DNA from: Larix kaempferi
Lineage: Eukaryota; Streptophyta; Pinopsida; Pinales; Pinaceae
NCBI GenBank assembly: GCA_027924585.1
Contig: BSBM01000606.1
Span: 14,513,501 to 14,577,500 of the forward strand
Reading direction: 5' to 3'
DNA: 64,000 bases
Part shown: positions 12,703-23,195 of the stretch, in pieces
Layout: every line of letters begins with the position of its first letter
Numbering within the stretch: the first letter of the stretch is position 1
Position numbers and translations under genes: made by a program
The notes under the pieces: model-generated
Seen by the model: only the letters and a program-made list of their open reading frames with translations
What the model was told of the DNA's origin: nothing
The model's database searches: none

Positions 12703-13682
12703 TATTGACGCAGATATGTCAAGAGGGTTCTATTTCTCATTATCTTCAAGAAACATCGACACATACTGCCATATACATCGGCCCATAAAGGTTTTATCCT
12801 TTCCATTAACACCCATAGAGTGAGTGAAGTCTCACCCGAGATATCTATGGGGGCTGCAGGAACCATGTTTCCGCAGATATGTTGACAGGGTTCTATTTTG
12901 CACTGTCGTCAAACCTTGACACAGACTGTCATAGACATCGGCCCATAAAGGTTTTATCCTTTACAGCAACACATGCAGAGTGAGTGAAGTCTCACCTGAG
13001 ATGTCTAAGGGGGCTGCAGGAACCACGTTTCCGTAGATGACTGATGCCACACATCATTCACAATCAATCGGTAAGAACTTGGAGATCAAAATAATCATTA
13101 TTCGCATCAAAACATTATCATTTCACATTGACAAACTAATCAGGTCTATGCAATAACAGATTATCAAAGCATACTTAACAAATATGATATACATAACATA
13201 CCTTGAATTTCATTCATTAAACATATAGAACCATGTAGCGACATCAACCATTGAGACAATGCATGTTCAAGCATGTTGTGATAACTCAAAAATATACATA
13301 GACATAGATCAATCAATCCTTTTAATTATTCATCAACTTGTCTCATACATTGCAGAATTCTTCGGAATGCATATCGCAAAACCATTACAAACTCAGAACA
13401 ACAATTGCAATCCGATAAATAAAAAATACTATCTCCGAAAGACACTAGACCTATCATGCAAATGGTACCAAAACAAATTCCCTTGGACTTACAATAATAC
13501 TCTTATTTATAGGCTCGCTTGGTCATTAAAAATTGGTACAAATGAGCCATTAACAAACTAAATTAACCAAATATTCCACATTTGTTGGCTCTTTTACACT
13601 TCGTGGTCGGTCCTTTGTTCATGTCCATGACCCTTTCGTCGCTGGCGGTACCACACTTGTGTGCTTTGAGCCCATGCCAACA
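12703..13682 (-). repeat. 3' LTR of Gypsy-2, with an internal tandem duplication
   Basis: 980 bp; on the + strand it starts TATTGACGCAG and ends CCATGCCAACA. The LTR end is duplicated: 12703-12879 is repeated, diverged, at 12880-13040 (both hold CATCGGCCCATAAAGGTTTT and GTGAAGTCTCACC). Ignoring the repeat it is about 800 bp, close to the 793-bp solo LTR at 44600. On the minus strand a TATA-like TATAAATA lies at 13503-13510. Confidence 0.9.
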
Positions 13683-14126
13683 GGCCCCCAACACAAACTT
13701 GTGGCTCACCCTCCAGCCACCTCAGCTGGATACTGCAGGTGCATTTACCTGCATCTTGAAGTCGTCATGTGTTGCCGTAACCTGGTCGACAACTCCTTTG
13801 AATGACACTTTGAGTGGTGCGCAATATTCCATTTCTTGTTTTGTCGGGTGTTCACCACCCATCTGTTGCGCTTTCTCCAACTCTTCCTTGATCTTCTCCA
13901 TTCCTTCCATTGCTTTGACCTCCAACTACTCAGCTTTTGTTTGCAGCTCATCCAAGTGTGTTGCTCTTATTTGTTGTCTTGTGCCCGCCTTGTTGATCTA
14001 GTGCTACAGTTCTTCCAGATCTGTTTCCTTTTTTATTTGCGCAGTAGGGGTATCCCCTTAAGAGATCCCCTCAATACCTCAAGCTGTACTTCTTCTTCTC
14101 TGAGTTGCACGTTCAGCTGGTGCAAC
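13683..14126 (-). pseudogene. Gypsy-2 accessory ORF, distal part
   Basis: This short piece of the Gypsy-2 3' accessory ORF lies left of the Gypsy-1 insertion and continues the frame broken at 23196. It reads as charged, helix-prone sequence (REEEVQLEVLRGSLKG near 14040-14110; EGMEKIKEELEKAQQ within 13722-13925). This fits the end of the coiled-coil region on the other side. It ends near 13700, just before the polypurine tract and 3' LTR. No function is known to me. Confidence 0.7.
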
Positions 14127-15525
14127 TGATGAACCCAAACTATAGGTATCCTATAGCCTTTTTACCACAGTAAAACATAGGATATGATGAAGGAAATACA
14201 CTTGTTTTGTGGGTTAACGATTTACTTTGATTATTTAATGAAGATGTTTTAATATTATTCTTTTTATGCTTAAAGGGCATCTTCTACAAACTAATTACAT
14301 GAAAACAAGTATGAATGAGCATGCACAGGTACACTAAGAAGCAACATGCAAATCTAGCTCAAGGACTGGAAGACCATACGAGGCTCAACACTCTTTTTCC
14401 CTGACTTATAGAGAAGAAATCCTGTTCAACAGGATCGACGATTAAAAGAAAGTAGTTAGGTTAGAATTTGAGGCATATATATATGGACCTCTCGGGTAGT
14501 GAGGGGGTCCTATTGATATTTTGTGGAATTACATTTTTACATTTTACTGCAGAAACAATTTGTGTTATAGACGATTTCTGAACCATGGAGTTATTATTTT
14601 AATGAGAAGATTGATGTTATTTTCCAACATACGTTTATAAGTTTTCTATACTCTTGAGTACGGGCTGGAGAGGTCCCCTCCAACATGTAGGTCAAGAGAT
14701 TTACTCTGTTTTCTGGTATTTTCCATTTATACCGTGAATTGATTTACTCCTTATCAAGTATGAAGATACCTTGATGGCATTTGAATAGTATGGTTTTATT
14801 TCAGTCAAAAGATAATTTTCGTTCAACATATTTTCTGTAGTTGATCAACGCTCATTGTGTAGTTCGGTAGGACGCATTCTATAGTCCTGTAGCTGCGTTC
14901 TGCGCATGCATATTTTGACATTTGTTTTCATATATTTTCATATCATTTCTCAGGAATAGATTCAGATCCGAAAAGTTCATGCATATTTCTTTTATCAAAC
15001 TTAAATCATAGGGGTTAATTATTTTCAATTCATTGATTTAATGATCATCACTTGTTAGTGTTTAATCCAAATAAATAAAGATTGGTTAATTCGTAGCATT
15101 AGATATTTGCATTCTGAATTTAGTTTTTAGCATTCAAATATTTTAGATCACACTTCTAGTATTATGCACTTGATTTATAGCATTTGATTCCTAGATTAGA
15201 ATCCCAGCTTTCAGTAATTTGTTTCTAGAATAAATTTGCCAATTTTTAGCAATTTAATTCTTAGTATAGATTTACTGCTTTCAGTATTTTAAACTTCTTA
15301 ACATAGGGACTTGTCATTCATAGATTTACAACCTTTTCAGCTCACCTTCTTCTTGATTAGATAAACATATGAGATCTATACCAACACCCCAAACACAACG
15401 AAGACTATCCTCTAGAGCACATATAGTGTTTGCACCTCTTAAGTTTTTACATCCCCCGAGTTGATAATTAAAGTAGGCTCCTGATCTAGCTACCCTCATT
15501 AGGCACCCATTCTAACAGATCACCA
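14127..15525 (+). repeat. 5' LTR of Gypsy-1
   Basis: 1399 bp, starting TGATGAACCCAAAC and ending GATCACCA. It aligns end to end with 21792-23190 without a net length change. Confidence 0.95.
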
Positions 15526-15529
15526 CTTG

Positions 15530-15548
15530 TTGGCACCATTGTTGGGGA
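15530..15548 (+). other. Primer-binding site of Gypsy-1
   Basis: TTGGCACCATTGTTGGGGA lies 4 bp after the LTR. It matches the plant Gypsy primer type complementary to a tRNA 3' end (tRNA-Asp is usual for Athila/Tat), with several transitions. Confidence 0.8.
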
Positions 15549-15684
15549 GGTTCTTAATCTTTAGGAGACATCTTTGAAAAAAAACATAGAAAAACAACCA
15601 AAAACAAAAAACATAAAATATTTTTTACCATGAATGCCTAGATGACAGAGAGATAGATTTGGATGCTTCCTACCTGCCCATCCT

Positions 15685-16749
15685 ATGAGCAACAACAGTT
15701 CTGATAACTCTCAATTTGAATTCCTTAACTCAGAAGAAGAAACTGATTCTAGCTACGACCCAAACCTAGATAACTTCTTTGCTGACTCTAGCTCAAACAC
15801 TACTATGGCAGAAGAAGATGAAGAACCTAGGGAACTTTTCACCTTTCCCATCAGTATACCTCTTGGAGATGCTAGCATGAAGAACATCAGCCCTAATAAT
15901 CTGCCAAACTTCAATGGTTTGACTTCAGAAGACCCTGACACATTCCTATTTGAGTTTGAGGTACTTTGCAGATCCTTTGATTACACTACTGACACATAAA
16001 AGCTGAGGATTTTTCCTTCCACGCTGAAAGATCTATCACTTAGGTGGTTCATGAGCCTTGAAGGAAACAACATTTTCAGCTAGGAGCAAATGAAACAGGC
16101 ATTTCTAGAAAAATATAGGGACTACTATAAAGCAAAGGATACAAGAGATGAAATCTTTCAAATGAAACTGCGAGAAAGATAATCATTAGACGATTATGCC
16201 CATAGATTTCAACTCAGCTACAAATGAGCTAGTCATTGTACCTTAGATCCCAAATCACTAAAACTTGTCCTTCTTAGAGGTGTAAAAGAAGAAAATTTTG
16301 AAGTCTTAAACCTTCTGGGGGGTGGAGATATATTCCATAAGACTTATGACCAAATCCTACAAATCTTCAAAAACTACTCTAGATCTAGGAAAAGTAAAAA
16401 TGGGACCAGGGATACACACACATTTACTGGGGGATCAACATCTTTGGGACCAAACCTTATAAATCCTGATTTAGGAAACATGCTAGATGACATGAAGACC
16501 TACATCTTACAATATCTATCCATGCAACTTTATGCACTTCAAATCAAGAAGAAACAGGATGAAATCAACCAAGACTTCGCAGTCTTTTGTCCACGCTGCA
16601 GAAGAAAACATGAGAAAGGGAAGTGCACATTGAACACCACAGAAATATGTGGTCTCTGCAATGACGATCAATACACGGATAAATGTCCTATGTTTCACTC
16701 ATGTAAAGCTTCTATTCAAGATCCCACAACTGAAGGTACAATAGAATAG
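15685..16749 (+). pseudogene. gag: Gypsy-1 gag with CCHC-like zinc knuckles
   Basis: The ATG at 15685 opens a 104-codon stretch with an acidic N-terminus and then LPNFNGLTSEDPDTFLFEFE, the start of a retrotransposon capsid domain. The capsid pattern continues through stops at about 15997-16225 (LSLRWFMSLEG, QAFLEKYRDYY, LDDYAHRFQLSY). The open stretch 16444-16749 carries Cys/His pairs CPRCRRKHEKGKC and ICGLCNDDQYTDKCP, diverged nucleocapsid knuckles. Stops such as TAA in TDTxKLR and TAG in FSxEQMK fit loss of Gln or Trp codons. Gag would build the virus-like particle and bind RNA. Non-functional as it stands. Confidence 0.85.
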
Positions 16750-17556
16750 CTCTGTTTTTTTAATCAAAGGAGGAATAATTTTGCTAGGCCTTACCAACCC
16801 AACAACTAACCTTACTACAATCAAGAAAATAACCACCAGAATTGGAACTATGTACCAGCCCCATGGCCATATCAACAAAGTCCAAATCAGTGAAGCAAAA
16901 CCAACCATATCAGTAGGCTTATTACCCACAATCTTACTCTCTATACCCCCCACCTTTTGCTCAGCCAACTACGAATTATGGAAATCCATACCCTTATTCA
17001 TCAAATTGGAGAGCTCCATTGCAGCAACAATAGCTACTCATCATGCCTCCACTACCAAATCAACCGCCCCCCAGACCTCCACCAATTCCCTCTCATCCAA
17101 TTCACAACCCTAACAACAATAGGACACCACAACAACAAGCCTAGAATACTGAAATGGTATAGTTTCCAACCTATGTTGTGGATATGTTGGAGATAAATGA
17201 ATCTAATCTAAGGTCTGGGAAAACATTGCAAAACACATGCACACAAAACAATCAAGAAGATGAGGCTCATGAACAAACAACACAACCTCATATTCAACAT
17301 CTGGATGAACCAAGCCCTCAGGAGGAAGAAATCCGACCACTCACATGAAATAGAAACCCTCCATTCCCTGAAAAAATGCATACAAAGTACAAAAGAAGAA
17401 GAAGAAAATGCAATTTAAAACGAATTAAAGCACTTAAACATCCAGATTATGATTTTACAATCCATAAGGGATGTGCCTATCTATAACAAGTTTATAAAAG
17501 ATAATTGTCTATAGAAACCTGGTAGAAGGAAATGTGACCCACCAACGATAAATGTA
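16750..17556 (+). other. Gypsy-1 gag-protease linker
   Basis: A Pro-, Gln- and Asn-rich low-complexity stretch in shifting frames (about 16780-17130), then acidic sequence. No catalytic motif is visible. It probably encoded the spacer between the nucleocapsid and protease. Confidence 0.55.
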
Positions 17557-18081
17557 GTGGGCCAGTTAGCATATCTAATGCTCTGTTTCATTATTAATCC
17601 CAAATATATTGATCCAGGAAGCCCAGTAGGTAACGTAATCATCAATAACAGACATATAGATAGAATCCTCATCGATTTAGGAGCTACTATCAATGTGATG
17701 ACCAAGGATAGTATGATACAACTAGGAATCCAATCAATGGTCAAACCAACAACTACAGTACTCCAACTAGCCGACACATTCATAGTGAGACCTGAAGGAA
17801 TGCTCGAAGAAATAATAATTAATATAGAATCCTGGGAATACCTAGCTGATTTCATAGTCATCGAAGTAAAGAGTAAACTTAGCAGTTACCCGATCATACT
17901 AGGAAGACCTTGGCTAGCAACTGCAGATTCTTACATAGGTTGCAGATCAGGTAACATGACAATCACCAGTGGACATGCCAGGAAGAAAATCATGATTTAC
18001 CCACCATCAAGGAAATCTTCAGACCTAGAATATCAAAACTGGATTGATGATTATGATGATACATCCAACCAACAGATATGA
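17557..18081 (+). pseudogene. pro: Gypsy-1 aspartic protease
   Basis: A 174-codon open stretch. The active-site region reads ILIDLGATINVM (about 17670-17700), with the catalytic Asp kept and the Ser/Thr-Gly triad present as D-L-G-A. The second hallmark, YPIILGRPWLATADSYIG, lies at about 17890-17940, a usual spacing for plant Gypsy proteases. It would cleave the gag-pol polyprotein. The flanking region 18082-18366 continues toward RT with stops, so the protease was once part of a longer frame. Confidence 0.85.
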
Positions 18082-18366
18082 CATGTCCTTACAATTGATG
18101 TTGCACTATCACTAAAATCCATAGACGAAGATAGTGATTTAGATAGGTTTATCCAAAATGCATCTTCTAACAATGATGTTCTTGAAGGATTTTTTGACAT
18201 AGACCAGCAACAAGAAGGCGAAAGTTCAAACCATAAGTTAAATAAAATATGGGTAAAAGTGCTATATCTAGAAGAACAATCAGAAAAAGAAAAAACAATA
18301 TAAATTATTCCTGGAAAGACAGTCAACATTAATTCCAATCTGAAGCCAAAGCAAGAAAAGCAGCGA

Positions 18367-19990
18367 ATGAAGGTACTCTCAGAACAAAATAAAGCATTTG
18401 CATGGACATATGCTGACATGAAGGGAATCTATCCTAATATCTGCAAGCACTACATTTACATCAAAGAAGGTTATATTCCTATCAGACAACCACAAAGGAG
18501 GCTTGACCCAACATTAAAGGACACAATTAAAGTACTACAAAATTTATTAGATGCAGGGTTCATATATCCCATCTCTAATAGAGAATGGGTCTCACCACTA
18601 GTTATAGTCCCTAAAAAGGGAGGTAAATGGAGAATTTGTGTGGACTATAGAGAGCTAAATAAAGCCACTAAGAAGGATCACTTCCCTCTGCCATTCATAG
18701 ACCAAGTGCTAGATACTCTAGCTGGGAACAAGTATTTCTCATTTTTTGATGGCTTTAGTGGGTACAACCAAATTCTAATACACCTAGATCAAGACAGGAC
18801 AATGTTTACATGCCCATGGGGCACTTATGCATATAGAGTACTACACTTTGGATTATGTAACGCTCCAACAACATTTCAAAGGGCCATATTAAGTATATTC
18901 TCTGATTTTATAAATGATCAAATGGAAGTCTTCATGGATGACTTCACACCCTATGGCAAAAACTTTGATCAGGCATTGAACCATCTTTAATTAGTCTTGA
19001 AAAAATGTATTGAGATGAGCTTATGTCTGAGCAATGACAAATGCAGAATGTTAATGGAAGAAGGCATTGTTCTTGGGAACCATATATCACAGAAGCGAAT
19101 CGAGTTTGATCAAGCAAAAGTTTCAGTAATCAGAATGCTGCCACCACCTGTCAAACAAAGAGATGTCAGAAGTTTCCTTGGGAAAATAGGATACTACAGG
19201 ATATTTATTGAAAATTATAGCAGGATTGTTGCACCAATGTTTTCCCTTCTCACAAAGGACACTGAGCTCAATTGGACAAAACATTGCATGACAGCATTTG
19301 ATAACCTTAAGGAGAAAACAATTACAGCTCCAGTACTCCAAGGACCAGATTGGACACTTCCATTCCACATCCACTCAGATGCATCAAATAATGCCATTAT
19401 ATATGTCCTTGGAAAAGAGAGAGACAAGAAGCCCTATACTATATATTATATCAGTAAAAATTTGGGAGGGGCAGAATTAAATTATGTGTTATAGAGAAGG
19501 AATTTTTGGCTATCATGCATGCCATTAACAAGTTCAAGCACTACACAACTAGTTACCATTTTTTTGAACATACGAACCATTCAACAATAAGGTATCTCAC
19601 GAACAAACCTAATACAAGTGCTCGAATCATTTGGTGGCTGCTCCTCCTGCAAGAGTTTGACATCACAATTTTGGACAAGCCAAAAAAACACAATGTATTG
19701 GCTGACTTTCTATCTAGTCTCACCCATGGACAAGACAGTGATGTGGTGAATGACATTTTTCTAGATGAGCATCTCTTCGCAATCTCCACAAGGATCCCAT
19801 GGTTTGCTAACATAGAAAACTATTTAGTGATTGGAATATTTCCAGGACATTATAGCTACAAAGAGAAGAATAAGGTCATAAGACAAAGTGCCACTTACAC
19901 ATGGATAGAGAAAATGCTCTTCAAAAAAGGACCAGATCAAATACTCAGAAGATGCATTAGCCAATCATGTATTCAAGTCAGCTATGTCCC
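18367..19990 (+). pseudogene. pol: Gypsy-1 reverse transcriptase, RNase H and integrase stub
   Basis: RT begins near KAFAWTYADMKG and runs through WVSPLVIVPKKGGKWRICVDY and LHFGLCNAPTTFQRA. The catalytic box FMDD at 18931-18942 is intact, the only RT in this window that keeps both Asp residues. A TAA at 18988 interrupts it, then the same frame continues to 19494. RNase H begins HIHSDASNNAI. A one-base loss near 19492 shifts to the frame of EFLAIMHAINKFKHY. The pre-integrase start IPWFANIENYLV leads to YTWIEKMLFKKGPDQ at about 19930, then homology ends at RRCISQ. The zinc-binding HHCC and DDE core are absent, so integrase was deleted. Confidence 0.88.
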
Positions 19991-21766
19991 TCTCTTCCAT
20001 TTTCAAATTCTGGATCTTCTGAGGCACAAGAGCCACATCACGCCTAACAACAACATAACCATTATGTATTATCTTCTCTTGTCATTGGGAGAAATGAGCA
20101 AGAAAGTCATTGAAGGAAAAGAGGATGCATTAGCCCACCATGGGCTAACCAATTTGATAAATCGTGAAGAATTAATAGTGCAGGTCCGAGAACTTTGGTG
20201 GGAGAAATTTGTGGTAATCTCAATCGAGGATGTATAGAGGATGAAGGGTACACCTACTGTCAGCATACCCCTAGCTTCTGGGCCAAAAGACAAGACCACT
20301 TCTACATCAGAATCTAAAACAAAAATCGATCCGGACAGTGTGGTTGATACCCTAATAAAAATTAAGCATTCAAGAGATAGCTCCCGCCAAAAGGAATCAA
20401 GATTTTCCACCAGCGAGCAAGGGCCAACGAAGCAAAGAAAAAGTTTCACACATCCACCCAAAATCAGGCATGAAAAGGAGATAGAAAGGAAGCCCAGTCA
20501 AATAACTTAGGATGTATCTAATGGTGATGACAATTGGATAGATCAGGACGACCCTACCACACCTGAGGAACAGGATAATGACTGATGGAACCCCGTTGGT
20601 CAGGATGTGGACCCTACCGACCAAGACGTAAACCTTGAAGCCACTGACCAGCTAGCTGAGGCACTGATAGAATTGGAAATGGTCAAGGAGGATTTGACAA
20701 CACTAAAGATTGAGGCAAGAACACAAAGAATCCAACCAACTCCATTAGCAACCTCACTCTTTGTGCATGAAAAGACACAAATTTTTAAAATGCAGCACGC
20801 GGGAGAGCTAAAATTGGTAGAGCAACAAAATTCATCATTAACAGAGAAATTGGCCCAAGCAGAAGAGGATTTAGCCCAAAAAGATCAGACAATTCTCTAG
20901 TTGGAGGACACCTTGGCAACCACTACAAGAATCTATGATGAAATACTGCAACTCAGGTCCCCATCCAGAGTCTATACGCTATACTTAAAGGTAAAGTGGG
21001 GGAGGTTCCAGCTGCAAAGGATAAAACAAGGCCTATCTCTGGAACTAAAGACTATAAGGGAATTTGTGGACACTTATCTGGACTGCACAGAGTTGGAAAA
21101 GGATCAACTGTGTGAATTCTTCTTGCACAATTTCATGGTGCCAAGCACACCTAACTGGTCACCTAATCCATATGTAGGCGATTTCTGGCTGAGAGCATTA
21201 TGCTCCTGGATGAGCCACGAGGTGGAAAGGGCACAAGATGATCATATATACCTTGTAGAGAAGTGGAAAAATCAATTATGGATTAGGGCAGAAGCATCTC
21301 ACCCTAAAAGGGTACTTCAGGCCCACCAAAGTATCACCACTGATGAAGAGCTAATGCATATCATGCTTGAAAAAAAGAATGAGGTAGTCACACATTTTTA
21401 TCTCACCCTGCAATGCTAATAGAAAGAGGTATAGGAGGCCATCAGTGATAGGTGGGCAAGGATTGGAGATGATTTGAGAAAGATGGAGCCTCATTCCCCT
21501 CTCAGACTAGAAGCTGCTCTCGTCAAAGCTAAGCTATATAGAGAATCCTTGATCAAGAATCAACTCAGATGGATTGGCATGATGCTAAATCCTTCATTTT
21601 TCCTTCCTATGACTATTAAAGAGTAGATTAATGAGGAAGAAGAGAAAAGCGCATGGGCCAGGGATGAATAAAGCACGGGTTACTACAGGCAAGTAGTAGC
21701 TCCAAGAATGGTCGCATGGGACATCAGAGAAGCTATAGAAGATCCGAGTGTGTCACCCAAGGATGG
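19991..21766 (+). pseudogene. Gypsy-1 coiled-coil accessory ORF, in frame with pol
   Basis: The pol frame entered at 19494 continues to about 21766, interrupted by TAG 20235, TAG 20508, TGA 20583, TAG 20898, TAA 21417 and TAG 21420 plus a few later ones. The N-terminal third is charged and Ser/Thr-rich. Residues near 20630-20900 look like a coiled coil (ELEMVKEDLTTLKIEARTQR; LTEKLAQAEEDLAQKDQTIL). The C-terminal part (20901-21419) has helix-rich sequence with aromatic positions, e.g. ELEKDQLCEFFLHNFMVPS and FWLRALCSWMSHEVERAQ. I do not recognise a family. Most stops fit C-to-T or G-to-A decay of Gln or Trp codons, so one ORF of about 500 codons is likely ancestral. Confidence 0.7.
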
Positions 21767-21791
21767 GTGAATCCTTGAAGCATGGGGGAGA

Positions 21792-23190
21792 TGATGAACC
21801 CAAACTATACGTATCCTATAGCCTTTTTGCCACAGTAAAACACAAGATATGATGAAGGAAATACACTTGTTTTGTGGGTTAATGATTTACTTTGATTATT
21901 TAATGAAGATATTTTAAGATTATTATTTTTATGCTTAAAGGGAATTTTCTACAAACTAATTACATGAAAACGAGTATGAATGAGAAGGCATAGGTACACT
22001 AAGAAGCAACAGGCAAATCTCGCTCAAGGACTTGAAGACCATACAAGGCTCAACGTTCTTTTTCCTTGACTTACATAGAAGAAGTCCTGTTCAACAGGAT
22101 CGGCGATTAAAAGCAAGTAGTTAGGTTAGAATTTGAGGCATATATAGATGGACCTCTCGAGTAGCGAGGGGGTCCTGTTGCTATTTTTTGGAATTACATT
22201 TTTACATTTTACTGCAGAAAAAATTTGTGTTACAGATGATTTATGAACCATGAAGTTATTATTTTAATGAGAAGACTGATGTTATTTTCCAACCTGTGTT
22301 TATAATTTTTCTATACTCCTGAGTACGGGTTGGAGAGGGCCCTTCCAACACATAGGTCAGGATCTTTACTCTGTTTTTCAGGTATTTTCCATTTATTCTG
22401 CGAATTGATTTACTCCTTATCATGTATGAGGATACCTTGATGGCATTTCAATAGTATGGTTTTATTTTAGTCAAAAGATTATTTTCGTTCAACATATTTT
22501 CTATATTTGAGCAATGCTCATTCTGTAGTTCGGTAGGACGCATTCCGTAGTCCTGTAACTGCGTTCTGTGCATGCATATTTTGACATCTGTTTTCATATA
22601 TTTTCATATCAATTCTTAGGAAATGGTTCAGATCGAGAAATCTATGCATAATTCTTTTATCAGACTTAGATCATAGGGGTTAATTATTTTCAGTTCATTG
22701 ATTTAATGATCATCACTTCTTAGTGTTTAATCCAAATAAATAAATATTGGTTAATTCGTAGCATTAGATATTTGCATTCTAAATTTAGTTTTTAACATTC
22801 AAATATTTTAGATCACACTTCTAGTATTATGTACTTGATTTACAACATTTGATTCCCATATTAGAATACCAGCTTTCAGTAATTTGTTTCTAGAATAAAT
22901 TTTCCAAGTTTCAACAATTTAATTCTTAGTATAGATTTACTGCTTTCAGTATTTTAAACTTCTTAACATAGGGACTTTTAATTCATAGATTTACAACCTT
23001 TTCATCTCACCTTCTTCTCGATTAGATAAACATATAATATCTATACCAACAACCCAAACACAACGAGGACTATCCTCTAGAGCACATATAGTGTTAGCAC
23101 CTCTTAATATTTTACGTCCCCCGAGTTGATAATTAAAGTGGGATCCTAGTCTAGCTGCCCTCATTAAGCACCCATTCTAAGAGCTTACTA
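21792..23190 (+). repeat. 3' LTR of Gypsy-1
   Basis: 1399 bp, TGATGAACCC to GCTTACTA (terminal CA mutated to TA), preceded by GGGGGAGA at 21784-21791 and followed by the GCAAC target duplication. Confidence 0.95.
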
Positions 23191-23195
23191 GCAAC

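Larger units (their letters stand above)
14127..23190 (+). mobile_element. Gypsy-1: Athila-like Ty3/Gypsy element nested in Gypsy-2
   Basis: Both LTRs are exactly 1399 bp (14127-15525 and 21792-23190). The flanks are exact GCAAC copies at 14122-14126 and 23191-23195. The primer site TTGGCACCATTGTTGGGGA lies 4 bp after the 5' LTR. It resembles the TGGCGCCGTTGCCGGGGA type used by plant Athila/Tat elements. A GGGGGAGA tract precedes the 3' LTR. The interior has gag, protease, RT and RNase H, the beginning of an integrase, and then an unrelated coiled-coil ORF. The total length is 9064 bp. In the first 120 or so LTR bases I count six differences between copies, so it is not recent, but it is the youngest of the three nested layers. 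Confidence 0.95.

Noticed and set aside
13582-14129. Plus-strand Cys/Leu-rich ORFs as membrane proteins
   Set aside because: They are antisense shadows of the Gypsy-2 accessory coiled coil and LTR.
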